A stretch of 64,000 nucleotides of DNA from JAPLSN01 sp964482955 (GTDB taxonomy: Bacteria; Spirochaetota; Spirochaetia; Treponematales; UBA12059): the NCBI GenBank assembly GCA_964482955.1, contig CAYZZW010000011.1, positions 1 through 64,000 of the forward strand, written 5' to 3'. The notes below the pieces were generated by a model. That model was not told where the DNA came from. It ran no database searches and worked only from the letters and a program-made list of their open reading frames with translations. The translations under genes and the position numbers were made by a program. The number at the start of each line of letters is the position of its first letter. The first letter of the stretch is position 1. Of the stretch, positions 54,831 to 63,186 are shown piece by piece.

Positions 54831-56762
54831 TCACTCCCCGACGCGCACGAAGGCGTCCTTGAAGCCGGCGGCCTTGATCCGTACGAGGATGACGCCGCTT
54901 TCGTCGCGCTTCACCGGCCCGACGTACAGGCGGTACATCGTTCCCGCCTTGACGGTCACGGTCTCCACCACCAGCGCGAGAGCCGGTTCCACCGTGGCGG
55001 CGGCGGCGTTCACGGCCGCGATGTTCTTGTACGCGCCGAGCTGGATGTAGTGCTTGCCTTTTTCCAGCTTCGCGATCGGTACCGCGCGGGTCGACCCGGT
55101 CGCGGCGGCCTGGGGAGACGCGGCGGGCGCGGTTTCAGCCGGTCGCGTCGCGGCGGGCGTACCGGATTCGGGCGGACGTTCGCGCGAAGGTTCGAGCGTC
55201 GCGTCCACCGGTCCCGGACCCGCGGAGGGTTTCGAGCCCGCGGCCACGGCGGGTTCCTGGGGAGTCGCCGCCGGCGCGCCCTGCTTCCTGGCCTGGGGCT
55301 TGTCGCCGTTGACCACGGCCGGACGCTCTTCGGGCACGAGTTCCGCGTCGTCGAGCTTCCGTTCGGGAGCCTTCGCGGCGCCGGCCGGTCCGGATTCGAG
55401 CACGGAAGGCGTCTCTTCGGGCGTGAGCTGGGCTTCGGCCAGACCGGCGCCGTTTTCGCGGGCATAGCGTGCGGGAGCCCGGCCGTATGCGATCGCGTCG
55501 CTGGCCTTTTCGTCGAGTTCGATATCGCCTTCGGCCAGCGAGAGCTCCGGCGTCGAGATTTCGGGCTTCGTCATGGAAGCGATCACGACTTCGGGCAGCT
55601 CGTCGGGCACCAGTTCGGGTTCGGCGAGGGCGGCTTCCCGCTCCAGCGCGCTCTTTTCCGGAGTCTCGTAGCCAACGGCGACAGCGCTCTGGTCCTTGAT
55701 TTCGGGCTGGTCGAGCGCTTCCGCGTATCCCGCCGTTTCAGCGGCGCCGTCGGGGCGCTCGTTCGCGTACGCGTCGGGAGGCGTTTCCTCGTACATGCCC
55801 GGATCGTCCAGTTCGCCCGCGTAGGACGCGGCCACGGGCGACGACGAGTTGCGCTCGAAGGCTTCGGCCCGTTCTTCGGCGCGCGTGGCGGGATCGCCGA
55901 GGGCGGTTTCCGTGGCGCCGCGCTCCCTCCGGTCGGGCTCGCGCAGGTCGATGACGTCGGGCCGGCTTTCGGGCGTGCCATACCGCGCCGGCACGACGGG
56001 CGGCTCGCGCTTGACGGGGGCTTCGTCCGGCTGCGGCAAGGTCTGCTTCGCGGCCGGGGGCGGCGTTTCCGCGGTTCCCGTCGCGCTCGCCTGCCTGACC
56101 GGCGGCTCTTCGAGTCCGCGGGACGAGGGCGCCTGGTTGAGTTGCGCGGGTTCCTTTTTCTGTATCGAGTCGGGCGTTTCCGCGCCCTGCTTGGCGACTT
56201 CGGGTTGCTTGGCGGTTTCCGGCTGCTTCGCGGTTTCGGGTTGCTTGGCGGTTTCAGGTTGCTTCGCGACTTCGGGCTGCTTCGCCGTTTCGGGCGGCTG
56301 GGTCGTTTCCGCGGCGGAAGGCGCCTGCCCGCTTTCGGGCGCCGCGCCGCTCGTGGCCGGACGCTTGGCGTAGAGTTTGGGATTGAAGTCGGGATCCACC
56401 GTCTCCGTGGACGGGGTTCCGGTCTGCGGCCCGAGCTGGCTCGCGTCCTGCGGAGAACCGACCCGCACGCGCGCCATGGTGCCGGGCTGGATGCCGAGCG
56501 CCTGCGCGGCTTCAGGCGACAGGACCATGAAGACGCCCGTGCCGTCGACGCCGCGCGTGACGATCACGGTGACGGACTTGCCGTTTTCCACGTTCACGAC
56601 TTCCACCGCCGTGTTCCGCGCGAAGGAGTTGCACGCCGCGTAGTAACCCGAAGCGGGGAAATCCCCGTACGAACTCATCATCGCGCTGCCTTCCCACGTG
56701 GCGGCGGAGGCGACGAGGACGACAAGCGCCGCGCCGAGCGCGGACAGGACCGTTCGCTTCAT
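54831..56762 (-). CDS. RlpA-like and SPOR-domain envelope protein with long repetitive linker
   Basis: 643 residues from ATG 56762 with AAGGA six bases upstream. Signal peptide ends near VASAATW. Residues about 30-100 resemble a double-psi barrel (ASGYYAACNSFARNTAVEVVNVENGKSVTV, then GVFMVLSPEAAQALGI) as in RlpA. A low-complexity linker of about 440 residues, rich in Pro, Glu and Ala, includes six copies of ETAKQPE-type heptads. A C-terminal SPOR domain (KGKHYIQLGAYKNIAAVNAA; YRLYVGPVKRDE) should bind denuded glycan at the division site. RlpA enzymatic residues are not evident. Confidence 0.83.
   Translation of the reverse strand: MKRTVLSALGAALVVLVASAATWEGSAMMSSYGDFPASGYYAACNSFARNTAVEVVNVENGKSVTVIVTRGVDGTGVFMVLSPEAAQALGIQPGTMARVRVGSPQDASQLGPQTGTPSTETVDPDFNPKLYAKRPATSGAAPESGQAPSAAETTQPPETAKQPEVAKQPETAKQPETAKQPETAKQPEVAKQGAETPDSIQKKEPAQLNQAPSSRGLEEPPVRQASATGTAETPPPAAKQTLPQPDEAPVKREPPVVPARYGTPESRPDVIDLREPDRRERGATETALGDPATRAEERAEAFERNSSSPVAASYAGELDDPGMYEETPPDAYANERPDGAAETAGYAEALDQPEIKDQSAVAVGYETPEKSALEREAALAEPELVPDELPEVVIASMTKPEISTPELSLAEGDIELDEKASDAIAYGRAPARYARENGAGLAEAQLTPEETPSVLESGPAGAAKAPERKLDDAELVPEERPAVVNGDKPQARKQGAPAATPQEPAVAAGSKPSAGPGPVDATLEPSRERPPESGTPAATRPAETAPAASPQAAATGSTRAVPIAKLEKGKHYIQLGAYKNIAAVNAAAATVEPALALVVETVTVKAGTMYRLYVGPVKRDESGVILVRIKAAGFKDAFVRVGE
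56200..56300. repeat. 21-base coding repeat (ETAKQPE units)
   Basis: About five tandem copies of a 21-base unit, tttcgggttgcttggcggtt-like on the plus strand, encode ETAKQPE/EVAKQPE in the linker of the SPOR-domain protein. Copy number is likely to vary. Confidence 0.8.
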
Positions 56763-56773
56763 GCTGATTCCTT

Positions 56774-57298
56774 TCATGAACCGGACCCGGACTCTCCCGA
56801 GCCCGATCCGCCCATGGACGGCAAAGCCGCTTCGACTATTCGACGCCCGTAGTCCGTCATGACCCGCGGGCTCGCGTTGATGGTTTCCGAAACGTCCGGA
56901 GGACCGTCGAGCTTCCCTTCGGAGACGATTCGAGCGTCCCGAAGCGATACGACGCGCCAGCGCGCCGCGTACGGCAGTTCGACGCGACCGTCGAGCTTCG
57001 AGGGACGATAGGTCAGCTCGAGCGCGAAAAGGTAATCGGCGGCGCCATCCCGGGCGGCGACGACCGCGAAGGCGGGAGCGTCGAAGACCGCGCGATCGCC
57101 TTCGATCGAATCGGCGTTCGTGGCGATGTAGCCCGCGGCGAACAGCGCGTCGAGGCAACCGCCGACGATCCGGTCCGTGTACGGCGACACGGCGCCGCGC
57201 TTCGCGTCGAGCTCGACGGCGGCAACCGAGACGGTCTGGGCGCCGGCGGACGCGAGGGCGCACGCGGCGAGGGCATAAGCCAGGATACGTCGTTTCAT
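56774..57298 (-). CDS. Secreted protein of unknown function
   Basis: 174 residues. Signal peptide ends near ASAGAQT. The mature part has a FlgO/TolB-like N-terminal pattern (SVAAVELDAKRGAVSPYTDRIVGGCLDALFAAGYIATN) and ends in a Gly/Ser tail (GGSGSGESGSGS). Its stop lies 11 bases before the SPOR gene start, so the two form an operon. It may be an assembly partner of the SPOR protein; that is inference from position. Confidence 0.72.
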   Translation of the reverse strand: MKRRILAYALAACALASAGAQTVSVAAVELDAKRGAVSPYTDRIVGGCLDALFAAGYIATNADSIEGDRAVFDAPAFAVVAARDGAADYLFALELTYRPSKLDGRVELPYAARWRVVSLRDARIVSEGKLDGPPDVSETINASPRVMTDYGRRIVEAALPSMGGSGSGESGSGS

Positions 57299-57390
57299 GA
57301 TCTGCGGTACTCCGCTATCAATATCGACCTCCTGAGGCTCCGGAATTAGCGGGAAATCCGCGCTCACGTCCGGGACGCCCCGATACCACA

Positions 57391-57420
57391 ATTATATGGT
57401 AGAAACCGGAAAGAACGGGC
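57391..57420 (-). promoter_or_regulatory. Possible promoter of the secreted-protein/SPOR operon
   Basis: Minus strand TATAAT (57396-57391) is a perfect -10 about 90 bases before the 57298 start. No good -35 is seen at 16-18 bases, so an activator may be needed. Confidence 0.45.
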
Positions 57421-57476
57421 ATGGCGTTGCCCCGGAACCGCGCGGCGTGCTAGAGTCCGGACGGACACCGCGCACC

Positions 57477-58022
57477 ATGGAATACTACGCCATACAGGTT
57501 TTGACCCGACACGAGGACGATTTCGCGAGGGATCTCGCGCGCGTCGCCGGCGACGGCGTGGACATCGTCGTGCCGAAACGCGCCATGCCGATACGCCGGG
57601 GCGGCAAGACGAAACAGGAACTGCTGGCGGTCTTTCCGTCCTACGTGTTCGTCGGGCTCGAAAACCGGAACGCGTTTCCGGAGCTGCACTGGAAGGTCAA
57701 GCGGACGCGGTACTTCACCCGCATCCTGCCGAACAACCAGACCCAGAAACCCCTCGCCGGCGCGGATCTCCGCCTGCTCAACCATTTCATGGCCCACGGC
57801 CGGCGTGCCGATATTTCTAAGGTGAAGTTCGACGTGGACAACCGCATCGTGGTGGTCGAAGGCCCGCTCAAGGGCATCGAGGGCTTCATCGTCAAGGTGG
57901 ACCGCCGGAAAGGCCGCGCGAAGGTGCGTCTGGCCATGTGCGAAAACTCGTTCGCCTTCGACCTCGCGTTCAGCGAAGTGGAGCTCGCGGAAAAGGCAAA
58001 GGAACCCGGACATGGACAATGA
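57477..58022 (+). CDS. NusG-family specialised antiterminator (LoaP/RfaH/UpxY-like)
   Basis: 181 residues from ATG 57477 (MEYYAIQVLTRHEDDF). An NGN domain is followed by a KOW motif (VVVEGPLKGIEGFIVKVDRRKGRAKVRL). Residues after TRHED and a long NGN with GGKTKQELLAVFPSYVFVGL point to a LoaP-type paralogue rather than housekeeping NusG. Its position immediately before polysaccharide-type genes, overlapping them by 11 bases, is the usual one for LoaP/UpxY proteins that promote read-through of long sugar operons. Confidence 0.85.
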   Translation: MEYYAIQVLTRHEDDFARDLARVAGDGVDIVVPKRAMPIRRGGKTKQELLAVFPSYVFVGLENRNAFPELHWKVKRTRYFTRILPNNQTQKPLAGADLRLLNHFMAHGRRADISKVKFDVDNRIVVVEGPLKGIEGFIVKVDRRKGRAKVRLAMCENSFAFDLAFSEVELAEKAKEPGHGQ

Positions 58023-59481
58023 CGAAAGCCGCCGCGTCTTCATAGTGGGCGCCGGCTCCGCGGGTCGGGACATCGCCCGGGAATTCGCGGAACGGAAGGC
58101 GCCCGGCCGCATCGTGGCCTTCCTCGACGACGATCACGCGAAGATCGGCACCGACGAACTCGGCATCCCCGTGATGGGGCCCATCGCGCAGGTCGCCGCC
58201 CTCGTCCGCGCCGAGGCGGGCGACGTGGCGATCATCGCCATGCCGAGTTCCCCGAGCGCGGTGATCCGCCGCGTGTACTACGACCTCCGCCGCGCGAATT
58301 TCCGCGCGATCCGCATCCTGCCCGGCATCGCGCAGGTCGTCGAAGGCGACGCGCGCCTCGTGCAGACCCGCGACATCGACCCGCAGGACCTCCTCGGACG
58401 GGACCCCGTGCGCATCGGGCTCGTGGAGAGCCTGTCGTACCTGAAGGGCAAGCGCGTCCTCGTCACCGGCTCGGGCGGCTCGATCGGCTCCGAGCTGTCG
58501 CGCCAGCTCCTTTCAGGCGGCGTCGAGCGGCTCTACCTCCTCGGCCACGGCGAAAACTCCATTTACCAGATCGACCGCGAACTCGCGTCCCTCCGCGCGG
58601 GCGGCGTCGGCGTGTCCACCGCCGTCGTGCCCATCGTCGGCGAACTCAAGGACCGCGACTACGTCCGCCATCTCGTCGGAAAGCTCAAGCCCGACGCGGT
58701 CTTCCACGCCGCCGCCTACAAGCACGTGCCGCTCATGGAGGCGAATCCGCTCGCCGTCGTCGAGAACAACGTGCTCGGCACCCGCAACCTCGTCGAAGCC
58801 TGCGCCGAGTCCGGCGTCGGCCGCTTCGTCCTCGTGTCCACCGACAAGGCGGTGGATCCGATCTGCGTGTACGGCGCGACGAAGCTCCTGTCCGAGCGCA
58901 TCGTCGCCGCCGCCGCGCGGACGGGCGGCCGGACGTCGTTCATGACGGTGCGCTTCGGCAACGTCCTCGGGTCGCGCGGCTCCATCATCCCCCTGTTCAC
59001 GGGTCAGATCGAACGCGGCGGCCCGGTGACCGTGACGCATCCGGACGCCGAGCGCTATTTCATGACGATACCCGAAGCCTGTTCGCTCGTGCTCAAGGCG
59101 GGCGGCGTCGGCGAGAACGGCGGCTCGTACGTGCTCGACATGGGCGCCCCCGTGCGCATCGCCGAACTCGCCGCCCAGCTCATCCGCTTCCACGGCTTCG
59201 AGCCCGGCCGTGACATCCGCATCGACTACGTCGGGCTGCGGCCCGGCGAGCGCCTGACCGAGCGCCTCTCAGGCGACGACGAGACCGTGGTCCCCACGGC
59301 GTATCCGGGCATCAACCGAATCGGGCGGCGCGAACCGGCTCCGGATCCGACGACGGCGATCGGCGAGCTCGAGCGGCTGTTCGCCTTCGATCCCGCGTCC
59401 CCCGACCGCTACCGCGACGAGACGGCGCTCCGCTCCATCCTCGCGCGGCACATCCCGACCCTCAAAGGCGGCACACGATGA
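58012..59481 (+). CDS. UDP-sugar 4,6-dehydratase (CapD/PglF/FlaA1 family), soluble form
   Basis: 489 residues. It lacks the four N-terminal membrane helices of PglF and CapD but keeps the CoA-binding-like domain (VFIVGAGSAGRDIAREF; GIPVMGPIAQV). The SDR domain has VTGSGGSIGSELSRQL, FHAAAYKHVPLMEANP, STDKAVDPICVYGATK and MTVRFGNVLGSRGSIIPLF. The active-site motif reads YGATK where most family members have MGATK. Product is expected to be a UDP-4-keto-6-deoxy sugar. It overlaps the aminotransferase by 4 bases. Confidence 0.87.
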   Translation: MDNDESRRVFIVGAGSAGRDIAREFAERKAPGRIVAFLDDDHAKIGTDELGIPVMGPIAQVAALVRAEAGDVAIIAMPSSPSAVIRRVYYDLRRANFRAIRILPGIAQVVEGDARLVQTRDIDPQDLLGRDPVRIGLVESLSYLKGKRVLVTGSGGSIGSELSRQLLSGGVERLYLLGHGENSIYQIDRELASLRAGGVGVSTAVVPIVGELKDRDYVRHLVGKLKPDAVFHAAAYKHVPLMEANPLAVVENNVLGTRNLVEACAESGVGRFVLVSTDKAVDPICVYGATKLLSERIVAAAARTGGRTSFMTVRFGNVLGSRGSIIPLFTGQIERGGPVTVTHPDAERYFMTIPEACSLVLKAGGVGENGGSYVLDMGAPVRIAELAAQLIRFHGFEPGRDIRIDYVGLRPGERLTERLSGDDETVVPTAYPGINRIGRREPAPDPTTAIGELERLFAFDPASPDRYRDETALRSILARHIPTLKGGTR

Positions 59482-60659
59482 ACGAACCCGCTGACTTCGT
59501 CCCCTTCGCGAAACCTTCGATCGGCCCCGAAGAGGAAGCGGCCGTCCTCGACGTCCTGCGTTCGGGCTGGCTCACGACCGGCAAGGTCACGCTCGAATTC
59601 GAGAAGGAATTCGCGGCCTTCGTCGGCGCCCAGCGCGCCCTCGCCGTCAACTCGGCGACGAGCGGCCTCCACCTCGCGCTCGAGGCGCTCAAGACCGGAC
59701 AGGGCGACACGATCGTCACGAGCCCCTACACCTTCGCTTCCACCGCGGCCGTCGCGCGCCACCTCGGCGCGGAGGTGGCCTTCTGCGACGTGGAGGCGGG
59801 CGGTTACGACATGGATCCCGAGTCCCTGGCGCGCCTCCTGCCCAAGACCAAGAACTGCCGCGCCGTCGTGCCGGTCCACGTCGGCGGCCTGCCGTGCGAC
59901 ATGGGCGCCATCGTCCCGCTCTCGAAAAAATACGGCTGCGCGGTCGTCGAGGACGCGGCCCACGCCTTTCCCTCGCGCCTGCCCGCGGGCTTCGCAGGCA
60001 CCCTCGGCGACATCGGCGTCTACTCGTTCTACGTGACGAAGACGATCACGACGGGCGAAGGCGGCATGGTGGTCGCGCGCGACGAACGCCTCCTTTCGCG
60101 CATGGCGACGATGCGCATGCACGGCATCGACCGCTCCGTGTGGGATCGCTACACGGCCAAGGGCGCCTCGTGGAAGTACGGCGTCGTGGAAGCCGGATAC
60201 AAGTACAACCTGCCCGACCTCCTGTCCGCGATCGGTCGCGTCCAGCTGACCAAGGCCGACCGCTTCCTGAAGGAGCGCGAGCGCATCGCCGCCGCGTACG
60301 ACAAGGTCTTCGCGGGCCGCGATTACCTCGAGCTGCCGCCGCGCGGTCCCGGGCACGCCTGGCACCTGTACGCGATCCGCGTCGTGCCCGGGCGCCTGTC
60401 GATCGGACGCGACGAATACATCGAGCGCCTGGCCGAACGCGGCGTCGGGACATCGGTCCACTTCATCCCGCTCCACCTCATGCCGTACTGGGCCGACCGC
60501 TACGCGCTCAAGCCCTCCGATTTCCCGAACGCCCTCGACACCTACGAGCGCACCATCAGCCTGCCCGCCTTCCAGGGGATGACGGACGGGCAGGTGGAGG
60601 CGGTCGCGAAGGCGGTCCTCGCCGTCGGAGACGCGGCCCGCCCGAAAGGCGGCAGGTGA
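59478..60659 (+). CDS. DegT/DnrJ/EryC1/StrS sugar aminotransferase
   Basis: 393 residues. PLP Lys188 lies in SFYVTKTITTGEGGMV; VEDAAHAFPS and VNSATSGLHLALEAL are further family marks. It should add an amino group to the 4-keto sugar made by the preceding enzyme, as PglE does. ATG 59478 overlaps the dehydratase as ATGA. No acetyltransferase or glycosyltransferase follows; instead the next gene encodes a molybdenum hydroxylase-like subunit, overlapping by 4 bases. Confidence 0.88.
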   Translation: MNEPADFVPFAKPSIGPEEEAAVLDVLRSGWLTTGKVTLEFEKEFAAFVGAQRALAVNSATSGLHLALEALKTGQGDTIVTSPYTFASTAAVARHLGAEVAFCDVEAGGYDMDPESLARLLPKTKNCRAVVPVHVGGLPCDMGAIVPLSKKYGCAVVEDAAHAFPSRLPAGFAGTLGDIGVYSFYVTKTITTGEGGMVVARDERLLSRMATMRMHGIDRSVWDRYTAKGASWKYGVVEAGYKYNLPDLLSAIGRVQLTKADRFLKERERIAAAYDKVFAGRDYLELPPRGPGHAWHLYAIRVVPGRLSIGRDEYIERLAERGVGTSVHFIPLHLMPYWADRYALKPSDFPNALDTYERTISLPAFQGMTDGQVEAVAKAVLAVGDAARPKGGR

Positions 60660-62707
60660 AAGCGCGCCGCCAGTCCGCCCGCGACGCCGGAACGCCGCTC
60701 TCGGACCTCGAGCCGGACGGCATGATCCACGTGGCGACCCTGCGTTCGCCCGTGCCCGCGGGAACGATCGTCGGCATCGAGACGCCCTTCATGCCGCGCG
60801 GCTACCTGTCCGTGGTCGCGGACGACATCCCCGGCGCGCGCGCGATCGCCTTCGGCGCGGACCAGGTGCCGGTGCTCGCTCGCGGCGAAGTCCGCTACGT
60901 CGGCGAGCCGGTGGCGCTCATCGCCGGTCCCGATCCCGCCGTCGTCGCGGAGCTCGCCGCCAAGTCCGTCGTCAAGGTCGAAAGCGCCCCGTTCGTCGCC
61001 GACTTCGAGCTCGTGCCCGAGGAATCCGCCGCGGCGCGCGCCTCCTTCGAGCGCGGCGACGTCGACATCGCGTGCACCGTCGCGGCCGCGGTCGTGGAGG
61101 GCGAGTACCGGATCGGTTCGCAGGACCACTTCTGCTCCGAGCCCCACGGCGCCCTCTGCCAGTTCGAGTACGACAAGCTCGTCGTGCGTTGCGCGACCCA
61201 ATGGCCGTCGAAGGTGCGCGAGGCGGTGGCCTCGGTCCTCGGCGCTGAGCCGGCGGAGATAATCGTGCGCCCGACGCCGCTCGGCGAGCACCTGGACGGC
61301 AAGCTCTGGTACCCCGCGCTCCTCGCCTGCCAGGCCGCGCTCGTCGCGCTCAAGTCCGGCAAACCCGCCCGCGTCCTCCTTTCGCGCGCGGAGGATTACG
61401 CCTACTCGCCCAAGCGCGCGCGCGCCGTGATCTCGCACCGGAGCGCCCTCGACGGCGCGGGCAACCTGTCGGCGCTCGACGTGAAGCTCAGGCTCGACGT
61501 CGGCGCCTACGGCCCGCTCGCCCGGGAGATCGTCTCGCGCGCCGTAGCCGACGCGATCGGCCAGTACGACGCGCCCAACGTCCGCGTCCGGGGCCTCGCC
61601 GTCCGCACGAACCTGCCTCCGCTCGGGGCCTTCGGAGGCCTCGGATCGGCGCAGGCCTTCTTCGCCATCGAGACGCACGTGGACCGCGTCGTCTCGAAGC
61701 TCGGGGCCGATCCGATCGCGTGGCGCGCCGCCGCCCCGAAGCACCGCGATTCGCCCTTCGGCGCCATCGCGCGCGAACTCGCGTCCATGAGCGACTTCGC
61801 GCGGAAGCACGCCTCGTACAGCCTCCTCGCCCGGCGCGGCGCGCTGCCCGAAGAAGGCTTCGCGCGCGGCATCGGCTTCGCCTGCGCCCACCAGGGCTCG
61901 GGCGCCTTCCTCACGGACGACCTCGCCTCCGATTACCGCGTGTCCATGCGCCTCGACGCCGAAGGCCGCGTCTCCATCCGCACCGAAGCCGCCGCGAACC
62001 GCGGCAAGGCCGTGGACGTATGGCGCCAGATCGCCTCGCGCGAACTCGACGTGCCGCTGTCCGCGGTGACGGTCGAGGGATCCGAGGAAACCGATTTCTC
62101 CGTGGCCGGGCCCGACGTGTTCTCGAACAAGCTCTCCGTCGTGACGAAGCTCGTGTCGAACTGCGCGACCACCATCAAGCGCAAGAAGAAAGCGGGAAAA
62201 CCGCCTTTCGAGGCTTCGAGCGTCTTCCGCGGACGGGCGAAGGCCGCGCGAAACGACGACAAGACCGCATCCCCGTACGCGGACCGCTCGTACGGCGGCG
62301 CCGTCGTCGAGGTCGAGATCGATCCCTGGGGATACGAAATCCGCGTCCTCGGCGTCTGGATCTGCGCCGATTGCGGCGAAGTCCTCTCCGAGCGCGCGGC
62401 CCGGCGCTCGCTCGAGACGGGCGCCGTCACGGCGCTGTCCCAAGCCCTGTACGAACGCCTCGACTTCCCCGAGGGCGTGCCCCCGACGGACGTGTCCGAG
62501 CGCCCCATGATCCGGCTGTCGGAGATACCGCCCGTCGAGACCCGCCTCGTGCGCTCCGGCAAGGACGCGGCGAAGGGCCTCGGCGACCTGCCGTACGCCT
62601 GCGTGCCCTCGGCGCTCGCGCAGGCCGTGCGGCAAGCCACCGGCGTCGCGGCGTCCGAACTGCCCGTGCCGATCGACGACATCTGCGCCAAGGCGGCCGC
62701 GTCATGA
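60656..62707 (+). CDS. Xanthine-dehydrogenase-like molybdopterin-binding subunit, atypical
   Basis: 683 residues, shorter than typical 750-residue subunits. GTG 60656 overlaps the aminotransferase stop as GTGA. The N-terminal Ald_Xan_dh_C-like domain (VRYVGEPVALIAGPDPAVVAELAA) and the molybdenum-binding body (PKRARAVISHRSALDGAGN; GAFGGLGSAQAFFAIETHVD) are recognisable. Usual GGGFGGK reads LGEHLDGKLWY, FRGFGGPQ reads GAFGGLGSAQ without Arg, and the C-terminal GVGEPPL with catalytic Glu reads GLGDLPY (Asp about 644). Substrate use is doubtful. It is coupled to the Fe-S subunit by 4 bases. Confidence 0.78.
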   Translation: MKARRQSARDAGTPLSDLEPDGMIHVATLRSPVPAGTIVGIETPFMPRGYLSVVADDIPGARAIAFGADQVPVLARGEVRYVGEPVALIAGPDPAVVAELAAKSVVKVESAPFVADFELVPEESAAARASFERGDVDIACTVAAAVVEGEYRIGSQDHFCSEPHGALCQFEYDKLVVRCATQWPSKVREAVASVLGAEPAEIIVRPTPLGEHLDGKLWYPALLACQAALVALKSGKPARVLLSRAEDYAYSPKRARAVISHRSALDGAGNLSALDVKLRLDVGAYGPLAREIVSRAVADAIGQYDAPNVRVRGLAVRTNLPPLGAFGGLGSAQAFFAIETHVDRVVSKLGADPIAWRAAAPKHRDSPFGAIARELASMSDFARKHASYSLLARRGALPEEGFARGIGFACAHQGSGAFLTDDLASDYRVSMRLDAEGRVSIRTEAAANRGKAVDVWRQIASRELDVPLSAVTVEGSEETDFSVAGPDVFSNKLSVVTKLVSNCATTIKRKKKAGKPPFEASSVFRGRAKAARNDDKTASPYADRSYGGAVVEVEIDPWGYEIRVLGVWICADCGEVLSERAARRSLETGAVTALSQALYERLDFPEGVPPTDVSERPMIRLSEIPPVETRLVRSGKDAAKGLGDLPYACVPSALAQAVRQATGVAASELPVPIDDICAKAAAS

Positions 62708-63186
62708 AACTCCGCTTCACGCTGAACGGCAAGCCCGCTGACGCCGACGTCGATCCGGGCGCGAGGCTCTCGGCCGTCCTCCGTTCGGATTTCGGACACA
62801 GGCAGGTGCGCGAGGATTGCCTGAAGGGCCTCTGCGGCCGCTGCGTCGTCCTCCTCGACGGCAAGCCGGTCAACTCGTGCCTCGTGCCGGCGTTTCGCGC
62901 CGAAGGCCGCGACATCGTCACCTTCGAGGGCTTCGAACGCTCCGAACGCTTCAAGGACATCCAGGCGGGTTTCAGACAGGCCGGTTTCGAACCTTGCCCG
63001 TTCTGCGAAGGCGCGCGCTACCTCGTCGCCAACGTGGTCATCGACGCCGACCCGCGCCCCTCGGACGACCTGATCACGGACTGGATGTCCTCGATCTCGT
63101 GCCGCTGCACCCAACCCTCGACGCTCCTGGCCGGCGTGAAGGCCGCCGCCGCCGCCGTCGAGCACCGGACGCGCTCCGATGCGTAA
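62704..63186 (+). CDS. Xanthine-dehydrogenase-like 2x[2Fe-2S] subunit
   Basis: 160 residues. First cluster ligands are Cys39, Cys44, Cys47 and Cys59 (DCLKGLCGRC...NSC); the second are Cys98, Cys101, Cys133 and Cys135 (PCPFCEGAR; SCRCTQPST). All eight cysteines are present, so both clusters should form. LLDGKPVNSCLVPA is typical of the family. ATG 62704 overlaps the molybdenum subunit as ATGA, and the stop overlaps the FAD subunit by 8 bases. Confidence 0.88.
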   Translation: MKLRFTLNGKPADADVDPGARLSAVLRSDFGHRQVREDCLKGLCGRCVVLLDGKPVNSCLVPAFRAEGRDIVTFEGFERSERFKDIQAGFRQAGFEPCPFCEGARYLVANVVIDADPRPSDDLITDWMSSISCRCTQPSTLLAGVKAAAAAVEHRTRSDA

